Shown here: positions 1 to 7,822 of the stretch, one piece after another
How positions within the stretch are numbered: the stretch's first letter is position 1
Layout: every line of letters starts with the position of its first letter
DNA from: a virus
Length of the DNA stretch: 22,946 nucleotides
Direction: 5' to 3' (one strand)
Virus record (IMG/VR): IMGVR_UViG_3300008113_000864
Coordinates: 1 to 22,946 of that record
Translations under genes and position numbers: made by a program
Notes under the pieces: generated by a model
What the model was told of the DNA's origin: nothing
Seen by the model: only the letters and a program-made list of their open reading frames with translations
Database searches by the model: none

Positions 1-930
1 CAGTCAGCACTGCAATCGGCGCAAGGTGTCGCTACATACCAGCCCGGTCAGTTCAGCGCGCAAGGCTTGCAGCAATACATGGACCCTTACCAAGCCCAAG
101 TCGAGCAAGGGGCGCTTGCGGCGATTGAGCGGCAGCGGCAACTCGCAACAAATCAGGTAGGCCAGCAGGCTCGCGCTGCGGGGGCTTTCGGTGGTTCGCG
201 TCAGGCTGTGCAGGAAGCTCTCACTAACGCTGAAGCGGCGCGCATTGCCGGTGAAACGTCTGCAGGTATACGGTCGCAAGGTTTCCGCACTGCGGCGGAT
301 CTCATGGCTCAAGACCAAGCGCGTCAGCAGGCAGCAGCTCAGTTGCGTCTTGCCGGTGCCGGTCAAATCGGCGCTCTTGCCGGTGCTGGTCAGCAGGCGC
401 TCGTCAGCGAAGCAGGTGCCCTTGAAGCGGCAGGTAAAGCCCAGCAGTTGCAACAGCAAGCGTTGCTCGATGAAGCCTATCGCCGTTACGCAGAAGAGCG
501 TAACTATCCCTTGACGCAGCTCGGTATTCGCCAAGCCGGTCTCACAGGCGTGCCATACAGCACTACGACATCATCCACGACATCCGGTGGCGGTAATCTC
601 GGTCTCACGGCTCTCGGGGGCGCTGGTCTCGGTGCCCAGATCGGCGGCCTCATTCCGGGTCTCGGTGCGGGTTACGGTGCTGGCCTTGGTTCGCTCGCAG
701 CGTTTCTCTCAGATGAGCGCATGAAGACCGACATCGAGAAGCTCGGCAAGGATAAGGAAACAGGTCTCACGATGTACGCATATCGGTACAAGGGCGACCC
801 GAAGAGCTATCCGAAGGTGGTCGGCCCTATGGCGCAAGAGATCGAGAAGAAGTATCCCGATCAGGTTAAAAAGGTTGCCGGTAAACTGGCAGTGAATCTC
901 GGTTTCGGGCCAATGGCGCAACGCGCGTAA
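1..930 (+). CDS. Tail fibre-like virion protein with S74-type C-terminus (5' partial)
   Basis: The reading frame is open from base 1, so the N-terminus lies outside the window; 309 residues are visible. The first 180 are rich in Gln and Ala and look helical. A Gly-rich hydrophobic stretch (about residues 195-235) follows, then a C-terminal segment of about 70 residues starting SDERMKTDI (Ser at residue 237) with YAYRYKGDP and VVGPMAQEI. This matches the start of intramolecular chaperone (peptidase S74/endosialidase chaperone) domains, where the Ser of the SD motif is the self-cleavage site and the released domain helps fibre trimerisation. The domain is short, so it may be a reduced, non-cleaving form. 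The protein is probably part of the tail or adsorption apparatus. It is followed 10 bases later by the transglycosylase gene, probably in the same late operon. Confidence 0.75.
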   Translation, partial: QSALQSAQGVATYQPGQFSAQGLQQYMDPYQAQVEQGALAAIERQRQLATNQVGQQARAAGAFGGSRQAVQEALTNAEAARIAGETSAGIRSQGFRTAADLMAQDQARQQAAAQLRLAGAGQIGALAGAGQQALVSEAGALEAAGKAQQLQQQALLDEAYRRYAEERNYPLTQLGIRQAGLTGVPYSTTTSSTTSGGGNLGLTALGGAGLGAQIGGLIPGLGAGYGAGLGSLAAFLSDERMKTDIEKLGKDKETGLTMYAYRYKGDPKSYPKVVGPMAQEIEKKYPDQVKKVAGKLAVNLGFGPMAQRA

Positions 931-940
931 GGAGACTGCT

Positions 941-2683
941 ATGCCAGATAGAGAATACGGCGGCGGTTCATATAATTCAGGCTACGGAAGCGGTGGATCA
1001 AGTAATCCGCGCGCCGGTGACACTCCTGGCTTTGGTACAGGTGGTGGTGGATCAGTTGGCGGTGGTGGCGGATACGGTGTTTCTGGTGGCGGCTTAGCTG
1101 GTGGCGGTGATCGCGGCGGTCGTGATGCCTCAGATATGGCAGCACAGCAAGCAGTCGCTAATGCTGCGCGTATTGCAGCGGAACGAGCTGCGTATGAGCA
1201 ACAGCAAGCTCAAGCAGCACAACAGGCTGCAGCACAGCGAGCAGCGGCACAGGCAGCGCAACAGGCAGCAGTTCAGGCGGCACTTGCACGGCAACAGCAA
1301 GAAGAAGCTGCGCGTGCTAATGCAGCACGTATTGCAGCAGAGCGAGCAGCATATCAGCGGCAGCAACAAGGTTTGCTTTCGCTTATGCAGTCTAAGGCGA
1401 CTGGTCCAACAACACGCGGTGGACCGGCATCAGTTGCAGCGCAACAAGCAGCGCGCAATCAGTTGATTCTCAACACAACTGGGAAAATCATCGATATTGA
1501 GTCAGGCGGTGATCCTAGAGCAAAAGCTAAAACTTCATCTGCAACTGGTCTTGGGCAATTCACCCAAGGCACATGGATGAAGATGATCGAAACATATCGC
1601 CCAGAACTTTTAGAGGGCCGAAATAGGCAGCAGGTTTTGGAGTTGCGGACTGACCCAGAGTTATCCATTGAGATGACGGGTAACCTTGCTCGTGAGAACG
1701 CTAATTACCTTGAGTCGCGCGGTGTTCCGGTAAATGAAAACTCACTCTATCTTTCGCACTTTCTCGGTGCTGGAGATGCCGCAAAGGTTTTGAAAGCAGC
1801 TCCAGATACGCCAATTTCAGAATTGGTTAAAGAGACATCTATTGCCGCAAACCAGAATATCCTTGGCGGAGACAAGACGGCTTCTGACATCACACGCTGG
1901 GCTTCTAACAAGATGCTCGCAAGCGCACCTGCTCGTGGAGCTGTTACTGCCTCTGGTGCAGAACCTTTGCCTGGTCCTCTTGATGCGTATCAGCCAACAA
2001 GTGGATTTGCTGCGCCTTCTGGTGGTGAGCAAGTAGCTAAACCAGCACAGCAAGCAGGTTTGCTCGATCAGATATTTGGCGGACCAGATGCAATGCAAAA
2101 CCGCATTTCTGCTTTAGAGGCAGAAGGTCGCTATGCAGGTCTTGATAAGCAGACTTACGCAACGCAGTTCGCCGGTGGCGATGTCAGCAAGGTGCGTTCG
2201 CGCATCACTGATTTCGGTCAGGGTCCAGTGGTTGACTATTACGTTAAGGATTTAAGTGACGTAGCAGGTGAAGCCATAGGAGGACTATTTGGTGGTATTG
2301 GCAATCTCTTCAAGGGAGGAGAAAAACCAATGCGTGGGCCGAATGAAGCCTACGGCGCTCCTGTCGCAACTGGCAGTATTTTCGGAAATCTTTTCAGTGG
2401 TACTCCTCGCTCTGATTATGGCCCTTACGGGGATCTCACAGCCGAACAGTATCGCCAGCAATATGGTGGTCGCGATATCTCACAACCTCAAACTGTTGCG
2501 GCAGTAGCACCACCAGCAGCGACACCATCATCTGCCGCTCTTGCACAGATACCAACACCAGAAGAGTTGGCGAGAAGCCCATATCTCTGGCAGCAATACT
2601 ATAACCGCATTCCGCAAAACTATGGTATCCAAATGGCTCAAGCACCGCTTGTTGGTCCTGCGATACGCGGCATATTCTCTTAG
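941..2683 (+). CDS. Virion protein with lytic transglycosylase domain
   Basis: This is a 580-residue protein with an AAGGAG-type site just before its ATG. It begins with about 60 Gly-rich residues, then an Ala/Gln/Arg-rich helical region (about 65-145). A lytic transglycosylase-like (SLT) domain spans about residues 180-320. The motif IESGGDPRAKAK...ATGLGQF is visible, with the probable catalytic Glu at residue 187, and a later YLSHFLGAGDAAK stretch typical of phage versions. The rest (about 340-580) is Pro/Gly-rich with no recognised domain. Such domains in virion proteins open the peptidoglycan locally during DNA entry. Its place among large virion proteins fits an internal or ejected protein better than a lysis enzyme. 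The transglycosylase call is strong; the exact virion location is inferred. Confidence 0.85.
   Translation: MPDREYGGGSYNSGYGSGGSSNPRAGDTPGFGTGGGGSVGGGGGYGVSGGGLAGGGDRGGRDASDMAAQQAVANAARIAAERAAYEQQQAQAAQQAAAQRAAAQAAQQAAVQAALARQQQEEAARANAARIAAERAAYQRQQQGLLSLMQSKATGPTTRGGPASVAAQQAARNQLILNTTGKIIDIESGGDPRAKAKTSSATGLGQFTQGTWMKMIETYRPELLEGRNRQQVLELRTDPELSIEMTGNLARENANYLESRGVPVNENSLYLSHFLGAGDAAKVLKAAPDTPISELVKETSIAANQNILGGDKTASDITRWASNKMLASAPARGAVTASGAEPLPGPLDAYQPTSGFAAPSGGEQVAKPAQQAGLLDQIFGGPDAMQNRISALEAEGRYAGLDKQTYATQFAGGDVSKVRSRITDFGQGPVVDYYVKDLSDVAGEAIGGLFGGIGNLFKGGEKPMRGPNEAYGAPVATGSIFGNLFSGTPRSDYGPYGDLTAEQYRQQYGGRDISQPQTVAAVAPPAATPSSAALAQIPTPEELARSPYLWQQYYNRIPQNYGIQMAQAPLVGPAIRGIFS
1157..1366 (+). 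repeat. Internal duplication within the transglycosylase gene
   Basis: Two copies of a segment of about 51 bases (1157-1207 and 1316-1366) encode nearly the same peptide, ANAARIAAERAAY followed by Gln/Arg-rich residues. They flank a Gln/Ala-rich region. Third-position differences show that the duplication is not recent, or that codons drifted under protein-level constraint. Confidence 0.8.
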
Positions 2684-2692
2684 GAGCAGATA

Positions 2693-4255
2693 ATGGCTAA
2701 CGGTCTTCTCAGCGATTGGATGTCAGGCACAGGTGTATATGGGAACCCTAATGCGATCGATCCGCAGACAGGTGTGCCTTATGCCGATACCCGTGCAGCG
2801 CAGCTCGGTGCTCTTGGCAATATCGGGTCACTTCTGATCGCTGCCGGTCAGCCTATGACTGGTGCTCAACGTGCACAGCTTCTTGGTCAGATCGGGCCTC
2901 AGATCTCCGGTATGCAAACCGATATCTATAACGCTGCACAGCGTCGCTTGATGCAGGCACAGTTTGCGGAGAAGCAGGCAGAGTTGGCTGACACGGCAAA
3001 GATTCGCGATCTCATGAAAGATCCGACCGCATTTAAAGCGGCAACTGGTTACGATCTCGGTCAGTTCACAGGGTTAGGACCAGGAGAAATTGGTGCTGCA
3101 TTAAAGCAAATCACAGTGTCAAAACTTACTCGTGATCCAACTGAGGCGGCGCTAAATGCTGCTAAACTTAAGCAAGCTGAGAGAGAAGCAACTCAGCCAA
3201 AAACAATTACTGTTGGCAACAAGGTTCTGCAGTTAAATGAGAAAACTGGGAAATATGAAACCATTGTTGAGGGAGAACCTTCTGGCGGTCTAGAGGGGAA
3301 AAATCAAGCTCTCATTATCTCTGGTATGAAAAATCCAGAACTTGCTAATTCTCCTGAGTATGCCATTGCGTATAACCAACTTTACGGTCCAAAGTTCACA
3401 ACTGTATATAACCCTGAAACAAAAATGATGGAGTACCAGTGGGTGCGTCCAGACGTCCCTGCTGGAGTTGTTGCTCCTAAGTTTGGCGTAAATCAGCAAC
3501 CTTCTGCACAACCGAGTGCTGCTGCTCCTAGTGTAACTGCGCCTTCTGCGCAGCCTAGTGCAGCAATGACTGTTGGTGAAGCAGCGACAGTACCTCAGAT
3601 GCCCGCTCGGTCAGGTGTTAAGCCTTTGATTGCACAACCTCCTAAAGAACCACAAGCTCCCAGCGGATTTGTGTATACCAGAGCGCCTGGAACAAATGGC
3701 CCTGATGATACTGGTGAAATGGTTGCTGTTACGGGTGGACCAGGGACCCAAATTTCTGCTGATATTCAAGGTAAACTTGCAGTTACAAGGCAATTTATTG
3801 AAGATTACTCACCTGTTATTGAGAAAGCTATTAAGGACGGAAGATTTGCTAATAATAATTATGCAGATCGTGTAAATTATGCAGGTGAATTAGGAGAAAT
3901 GGGTGAGATTAATAGATATTTCCAAACTGGCGCAGATGCGATTATTAGAACAATGACCGGCATGGGAATGAATATCTCAGAGCAAAACAAGTATTTGAAT
4001 CTTTACGTTCCAAAGTGGAATGAGTCAGAGTACACGATTAAAAGTAAGTTCAAATCAATGAAGGGTATTCTTTCAAGAATGAAATCTCTTGCAGAGCAAG
4101 GGCGTGTTGGGCCTGAACAGCTTGAAAGCACCCGTAAATTACTTGAAGAATATAAGCCTGAAACAGAGCAAAAGACTAACGAGTCATCAAAAGGAAAATC
4201 TGGACAAACACAAACTTCAGATGAGTCGTTAATCAATAAGTATCTAAATAAATAA
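2693..4255 (+). CDS. Putative internal virion/ejection protein
   Basis: This 520-residue protein has no domain I can name. The start is ATG at 2693, 9 bases after the previous stop, with an AGGAG site. Residues 1-130 are Gly/Ala/Gln-rich and helical. A Ser/Pro/Ala-rich linker lies at about 265-295. The C-terminal 150 residues are charged and helical (an EDYSPVIEKAIKDG region and a Lys/Glu-rich end). Size, composition and position between the transglycosylase and the next large protein match internal or ejection proteins of podovirus-like phages. Base composition changes from GC-rich to clearly AT-rich near 3060, inside the gene, which suggests mosaic origin. It could also be another structural component of the tail. 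Confidence 0.6.
   Translation: MANGLLSDWMSGTGVYGNPNAIDPQTGVPYADTRAAQLGALGNIGSLLIAAGQPMTGAQRAQLLGQIGPQISGMQTDIYNAAQRRLMQAQFAEKQAELADTAKIRDLMKDPTAFKAATGYDLGQFTGLGPGEIGAALKQITVSKLTRDPTEAALNAAKLKQAEREATQPKTITVGNKVLQLNEKTGKYETIVEGEPSGGLEGKNQALIISGMKNPELANSPEYAIAYNQLYGPKFTTVYNPETKMMEYQWVRPDVPAGVVAPKFGVNQQPSAQPSAAAPSVTAPSAQPSAAMTVGEAATVPQMPARSGVKPLIAQPPKEPQAPSGFVYTRAPGTNGPDDTGEMVAVTGGPGTQISADIQGKLAVTRQFIEDYSPVIEKAIKDGRFANNNYADRVNYAGELGEMGEINRYFQTGADAIIRTMTGMGMNISEQNKYLNLYVPKWNESEYTIKSKFKSMKGILSRMKSLAEQGRVGPEQLESTRKLLEEYKPETEQKTNESSKGKSGQTQTSDESLINKYLNK
3500..3561 (+). repeat. Imperfect 20-base direct repeat, 42-base period
   Basis: The 20-base segments at 3500-3519 and 3542-3561 differ at only three positions, all in third codon positions. 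They encode the repeated Pro-Ser-Ala-Gln-Pro-Ser-Ala linker of the surrounding virion protein. Confidence 0.75.
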
Positions 4256-4265
4256 GGTATAGCCA

Positions 4266-6005
4266 ATGGCAACTTATGAGCAGGTAATAGAAGCACTTCG
4301 CAACGCTGATGCTTCAGGTAATACTGAGGATGCAAAAAGGCTTGCAGATATTGCAAACCAAATGCGTATGAGCCAAGAGCAACCTAAGGGTACATATGTT
4401 CCAGAGATTGACCCAGCATCTGGTACTGCAACTGGCGGAATGACGTTTGTTCCAGAAGTAGCACCTATGCCGTACTCAGAGCAAATCATGCGCTCTCTCT
4501 CAGCAGTAGGTACTGGTGCCGATATAACAGCTCGTACATTAGCCTCTGGTGCATCTTTAGGCTGGGCAGATAAACTTGCTGCTGCTATGGGTGGCTTAGC
4601 CCCTACAACTATGTCAGATCTTATTACTGGTAATACTTATGAGTCACGACTTGCTGCGGAAAGAGCAAAAACAGAGCAAGCAAAACAAGCTATGGGTTCT
4701 CTTGGAACTCCTACTGAAATAGCTGGCGGTATTGCAGGAACAGTTGCAATGTCACCTGTTTCAATCACTGCTCGTATGGCAGGTGCCGCTCCAACTTTAG
4801 CGAATCTTGCAAAGACAATAGTTGCAGGTGGAGTTGAAGGAGGTGCTCTTGGAGCACTAGAGGCAAAAGGAAGAGATCAAGATGTCGCTTCTGGGGCTGT
4901 TCTTGGCACTGCATTAGGAGCAGGCATACCGGGAATTTTTGGCGCGGCTAGTCGTGCTATTTCTCCATTGCGCCCTAATCTTACACCTGCCCAACAAGCA
5001 GCGATGGTAACTGCGTCAGAGCGCAATATCCCTCTTACACCGGGTCAGCAAACGCAGACTCGCCCGTTGCGGTATATTGAAAGCCAGTTAGAAAACATTT
5101 CTGGTTTTGGTCAAACTGCTGAACAGCAGCAAGCGATCAATCGTGAAGTCGCAAAAACATTTGGCGCAAAAGCAACAGAAATTGATACAGATGTTGTCAA
5201 TAATAGTTTCCAAAGAATTGGTAAAGAGTTTGATAGATTAACTCAAAACAAAACTATTGATACTGGTACAGAGTTTAAAAACGAAGTTCAACAAATTTTG
5301 AATGAGTATGAAAGAAACATACCTACAGACGTTAGGGATGTGTTTGTTAGCAGAGCTAATGATTTGATAAATCTTGGTTCACGATCAACTGGCGATGATT
5401 TGCAGAAAATTAGAAGCACTCTTGCAAGACTTGAGCGTGGAGGATCTCAGAGCAACGAATATAACCTAGCGATCTCAAAACTTAGAGAAAGTGTTGACGA
5501 TGCTTTTGAAAGATCACTTTCTAAGCAAGATGCCGCTGATTTGCGTAAGGCAAGAGAGCAATACAAAAACCTAATCATTGTTGCCGATTCACTTGGCACA
5601 AGTGCTGAAGCTCAAGCGGGAAATATATCATTAAAAAATATAGCTAATGTTTTAGCTAATAGAGATGAAATGGGTTTTGCACGTGGTAGAGGTGGAGAAC
5701 TTGAAAAGCTATCTCGTGTTAGTGGTCTTCTAGCAAATCCTCCCTCATCTGGTTCTAGCGAAAGAGGTTATTTTACAAGCCTATTAGGCGCTCTCGGCGG
5801 CGCAGCTGGGTATCAAGTTGCAGATTGGCCCGGATTGGCTATAGGCCTTGCAACGCCAATGGCTGCTGGAATGGCTTATAATAACCCAGCAACACGTGCT
5901 TATTTGCTCAACCAAGCCGCAGCACCGTTAGAGCGAGCGATACCAGCATTCACTCGATACGGTACAACTGCAGGATTACTTTCAACTGAAACGCCGCAAC
6001 GCTAA
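4266..6005 (+). CDS. Putative internal virion/ejection protein with glycine-zipper segments
   Basis: The protein has 579 residues and starts at ATG 4266, ten bases after the previous stop; a weak AAGGTA site precedes it. The N-terminus (YEQVIEALRNADASGNTEDAKRLA) is a motif I associate with the starts of many large phage virion proteins. Two Gly/Ala-rich hydrophobic regions (about 148-200 and 503-555) have glycine-zipper-like spacing and could insert into membrane. The middle (about 280-480) is a long charged helical region. These features fit a protein ejected with DNA that helps form a channel across the cell envelope, but this is inference. The gene is AT-richer than the flanking DNA, like the second half of the gene before it. 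It is the last large virion gene before the early region. Confidence 0.6.
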   Translation: MATYEQVIEALRNADASGNTEDAKRLADIANQMRMSQEQPKGTYVPEIDPASGTATGGMTFVPEVAPMPYSEQIMRSLSAVGTGADITARTLASGASLGWADKLAAAMGGLAPTTMSDLITGNTYESRLAAERAKTEQAKQAMGSLGTPTEIAGGIAGTVAMSPVSITARMAGAAPTLANLAKTIVAGGVEGGALGALEAKGRDQDVASGAVLGTALGAGIPGIFGAASRAISPLRPNLTPAQQAAMVTASERNIPLTPGQQTQTRPLRYIESQLENISGFGQTAEQQQAINREVAKTFGAKATEIDTDVVNNSFQRIGKEFDRLTQNKTIDTGTEFKNEVQQILNEYERNIPTDVRDVFVSRANDLINLGSRSTGDDLQKIRSTLARLERGGSQSNEYNLAISKLRESVDDAFERSLSKQDAADLRKAREQYKNLIIVADSLGTSAEAQAGNISLKNIANVLANRDEMGFARGRGGELEKLSRVSGLLANPPSSGSSERGYFTSLLGALGGAAGYQVADWPGLAIGLATPMAAGMAYNNPATRAYLLNQAAAPLERAIPAFTRYGTTAGLLSTETPQR

Positions 6006-6494
6006 TTGGTAAAGCAGGCATACGACATACTCGACATCGCTCGGTTCTACTCAAAGGTTGATGTTGGAAAGAAGCACGAGTGTTGGCTCGTGAACGGTGT
6101 GCATGTCGATAGATTCGGGTATGGCTGCTTTACTCTTTCAGGTGCGCAGGTAAGGGCGCATCGTTTTTCGTATCAGGTATTCCACGGCAAGATCGGTGAC
6201 GGGCTAATCGTGCGACACAAGTGCGATACACCGCTGTGCGTAAATCCGTATCACCTTGAGACTGGAACAGTTGCTGACAACGTCATGGATCGAGTGATTC
6301 GCGGTCGGTCAGCAGTCGGTGAGCGCAACGGGAAAGCAAAGCTGACAGCTGAATTAGCGAAAAAGATTTTCAACGATAAGAGACCATACCCACTAATCTG
6401 TGCTGAGTATGGGTTAAACAAGTCCACCGTATCTCAGTTAAAGGTCGGTAAGACGTGGTCTCACGTGACCGGCAAGAAGTACATCAAGCGCTGA
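6006..6494 (+). CDS. HNH homing-type endonuclease
   Basis: This is a 162-residue protein. The start appears to be TTG at 6006, directly after the TAA of the previous gene; no ATG lies near, and the N-terminal RFYSKVDVG region matches family N-termini. The HNH_3-type core is clear: HRFSYQVFHGKI at about residues 57-68, then VRHKCDTPLCVNPYHL and GTVADNVMDR, giving the His, Asn and His of the nuclease centre and paired Cys for zinc. Residues about 115-160 (KLTAELAKKIF..CAEYGLNKSTVSQLKVGKTW) look like a helix-turn-helix that would recognise the target. Such free-standing enzymes spread by cutting unoccupied alleles. It sits at the border of the virion and early blocks. Nothing suggests an intron or intein around it. 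Confidence 0.88.
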   Translation: MVKQAYDILDIARFYSKVDVGKKHECWLVNGVHVDRFGYGCFTLSGAQVRAHRFSYQVFHGKIGDGLIVRHKCDTPLCVNPYHLETGTVADNVMDRVIRGRSAVGERNGKAKLTAELAKKIFNDKRPYPLICAEYGLNKSTVSQLKVGKTWSHVTGKKYIKR

Positions 6495-6498
6495 TTTA

Positions 6499-6507
6499 TG
6501 CTATAAT
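6499..6507 (+). promoter_or_regulatory. Extended -10 promoter
   Basis: TGCTATAAT is a perfect TGnTATAAT extended -10. No good -35 is visible 16-18 bases upstream, which extended -10 promoters tolerate. Predicted start is about 6514, just after the HNH gene. A short inverted repeat (CTCAA/TTGAG, 6508-6521) overlaps the expected start point and could be an operator. Confidence 0.55.
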
Positions 6508-6513
6508 CTCAAT

Positions 6514-6597
6514 GCGTTGAGCCTTGCTCCGCGCTGCTCTTCCTCCCTGGAGCAGCGGCCCCTGCGTCTCCCATCAGGCGTGGGGGCCATTTTTTTT
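6514..6597 (+). ncRNA. Candidate small structured RNA
   Basis: Between the extended -10 promoter and the terminator lie about 84 bases with no open frame. They hold a perfect 8-bp hairpin (CGCTGCTC 6532-6539 with GAGCAGCG 6550-6557) directly abutting the terminator hairpin. Promoter, two stacked hairpins and U-tract together look like a short independent transcript. The alternative is an attenuated leader of the early operon. Confidence 0.35.
6557..6597 (+). terminator. Rho-independent terminator
   Basis: GGCCCC (6557-6562) pairs with GGGGCC (6583-6588), extended by four inner pairs of which two are G-T, with a 12-base loop. Eight T residues follow (6590-6597). It would end late transcripts from the virion block or the short transcript that starts near 6514. 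Confidence 0.8.
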
Positions 6598-6601
6598 AGA
6601 G

Positions 6602-6650
6602 TTATCCACAGGTTTGTTAGACAGGTGTTGCATATAAAAAAATATATGAT
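6602..6650 (+). promoter_or_regulatory. Perfect DnaA box with adjacent AT-rich tract
   Basis: TTATCCACA (6602-6610) equals the bacterial DnaA box consensus. About 20 bases downstream is a stretch made only of A and T plus one G (about 6632-6648), resembling a DNA-unwinding element and also able to serve as a promoter. It lies about 200 bases upstream of a gene whose product resembles the DnaA DNA-binding domain. It could be an initiation site or an operator for host DnaA or the phage protein. Confidence 0.6.
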
Positions 6651-6701
6651 ACGGTCTCAGACATCAGCGATGGGGCTGAGTAACACGGAGACACGGAAAC
6701 A

Positions 6702-6815
6702 ATGTCAGAGCCAGATCCGCGCGTCGTAAGATTTCTGATAAATTTACTTGCGATGTGCCTATTCTCGATTATCGTATTCGGTCTAGCTTATATCGTAGAT
6801 GGGTATGTGCAATGA
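6702..6815 (+). CDS. Small single-pass membrane protein
   Basis: The product has 37 residues. It starts at ATG 6702, with CGGAG upstream at slightly long spacing, and ends in an ATGA overlap with the next gene, which supports it being real. Residues 10-32 (about FLINLLAMCLFSIIVFGLAY) form one strongly hydrophobic helix, with Arg residues before it and Asp after it. It has no recognisable family. As the first gene of the early operon it might act on the host membrane or on superinfection; a holin is less likely at this position. Function is unknown. Confidence 0.6.
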   Translation: MSEPDPRVVRFLINLLAMCLFSIIVFGLAYIVDGYVQ

Positions 6816-7282
6816 CCAGCGTTGATTGGAGATCGCATTACAAAGACGTGCGACTGAGACTTCGTGCTGCACCGCAGCATAACTTTGTCAGAGCACAACT
6901 AAGGGAGCCACCTGCACCACAGCCAGAGCCAGAGCCTGTAGCAGAAGAGGTACAAGTCGAAGAAGGACCGGCACCGCTTCCGCCTGTGCTCGCAAAGCAG
7001 TTTAGCGAAGCGCATCAGCTTCTCCGCGCTGCTAAGATCACGGTCGTACCACGGTGGAAGGAAATTCTGAGGGAGACATGCAGCAAGCACAAGATTCATC
7101 CAGAGGCAGTTACTGGCAACTCGCGCGAAGCGCCTTTGGTAAAGTGTCGCCGCGAAGTCTATTACCGACTGCGGACGGAGTTAGGGATGAGTTTGAGTCA
7201 GATCGGTCTCAAGCTGAACAAGGATCACACGAGCGTACTCTACGGTGTGAGGGAATACGCAAAAGCATTAGGGAAAGAATGA
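6812..7282 (+). CDS. DnaA domain IV-like DNA-binding protein
   Basis: The protein has 156 residues from ATG 6812; the preceding gene ends as ATGA across this start, which favours it over an upstream ATG at 6755. Residues 1-30 are basic, 31-58 are a Pro/Glu-rich linker, and about 95-152 resemble domain IV of bacterial DnaA. That part shows a basic helix (KCRREVYYRLRTELG), SLSQIGLKLNK, then DHTSVLYG (138-145). These match the SLPEIG..F..RDHTTVLHA signature that reads the DnaA box. No AAA+ ATPase part is present. It probably binds DnaA-box-like sites and either recruits or blocks the initiator. A perfect box lies about 200 bases upstream. The homology is clear by eye; the role is inferred. Confidence 0.75.
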   Translation: MTSVDWRSHYKDVRLRLRAAPQHNFVRAQLREPPAPQPEPEPVAEEVQVEEGPAPLPPVLAKQFSEAHQLLRAAKITVVPRWKEILRETCSKHKIHPEAVTGNSREAPLVKCRREVYYRLRTELGMSLSQIGLKLNKDHTSVLYGVREYAKALGKE

Positions 7283-7638
7283 TGGACCATAGAGATGTAC
7301 TTAAAGAAGCTCAGTCTATTTTATCGCAACGCAGTAATAATTACGGAGAGGCGCAATATAGCTTTGCTCGTGCAGCAACACTGATGAGCGTTCTCTCAGG
7401 CAAGAGCTATTCGGCATACGATATGTCGCTAGCGATGCTTGCGATCAAACTATCGCGTCTTGCGAATAGCCCAGATCATCACGACTCATGGGTAGACGGA
7501 ATTAACTACATGGCATTCTGTGCAGAGTTTCAAGGAAGGGAAGCGCCAGATGCTGTGCTAGATCTGTCACTAAAGCGCGTACAGTCAAACTTAAACGAAG
7601 CAATCAGGGGAGATGGTAATGGTGGAAGTAAGACCTGA
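7279..7638 (+). CDS. DUF6378/MazG-like protein
   Basis: The product is 119 residues long. The start at 7279 forms an ATGA overlap with the preceding gene and has a GGGAAAG site; ATG 7282 directly after is an equal alternative. Residues include an N-terminal helix with SQRSNNYGEAQYSFARAA, then a MAIKLSRLANSPDHHDSWVDGINYMAF stretch. This is the helical D..DS..D.a.Y pattern of the phage DUF6378 group, related to MazG-like all-alpha NTP pyrophosphatases. Those proteins are thought to act on nucleotides, but catalysis is not shown for this group. It sits in the replication operon, consistent with a nucleotide-pool role. Confidence 0.65.
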   Translation: MMDHRDVLKEAQSILSQRSNNYGEAQYSFARAATLMSVLSGKSYSAYDMSLAMLAIKLSRLANSPDHHDSWVDGINYMAFCAEFQGREAPDAVLDLSLKRVQSNLNEAIRGDGNGGSKT

Positions 7639-7822
7639 CGGACCAAACGAATACGTGATCCTGAGAGATCATGCTGTCGCTGGGTGGGTTCATCTCGCAA
7701 GCGATAAGAAATATCGTGCGCTGACAGTTGACGGTCATCTCACACATCACTGGACACTTACATCAGCACTCTCAGCAGTAGCGGATGACGCAGAGGACAT
7801 CGAAGTACATGCGACTCGATAA
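7619..7822 (+). CDS. Hypothetical protein
   Basis: This is a 67-residue protein of unknown family. Three starts are possible (ATG 7613, ATG 7619, GTG 7622). A GGGGAG site at 7607-7612 fits ATG 7619 best, because 7613 would leave no spacing. It overlaps the end of the previous gene by 20 bases and the start of the next by 14. Sequence pattern suggests a small beta-rich fold (EYVILRDH, AGWVHLA, RALTVDG) with an acidic C-terminal part. The tight overlaps argue for translational coupling in the early operon. Confidence 0.55.
   Translation: MVEVRPDGPNEYVILRDHAVAGWVHLASDKKYRALTVDGHLTHHWTLTSALSAVADDAEDIEVHATR

Noticed and set aside
4-534. Minus-strand open frame of 176 residues
   Set aside because: It lies wholly opposite the fibre gene, has no protein-like motifs, and is produced by the codon pattern of the real frame.
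7054-7278. N-terminal extension of the DUF6378-like protein
   Set aside because: It overlaps the DnaA-like gene almost completely, while ATG 7279 has a ribosome site and an ATGA junction.
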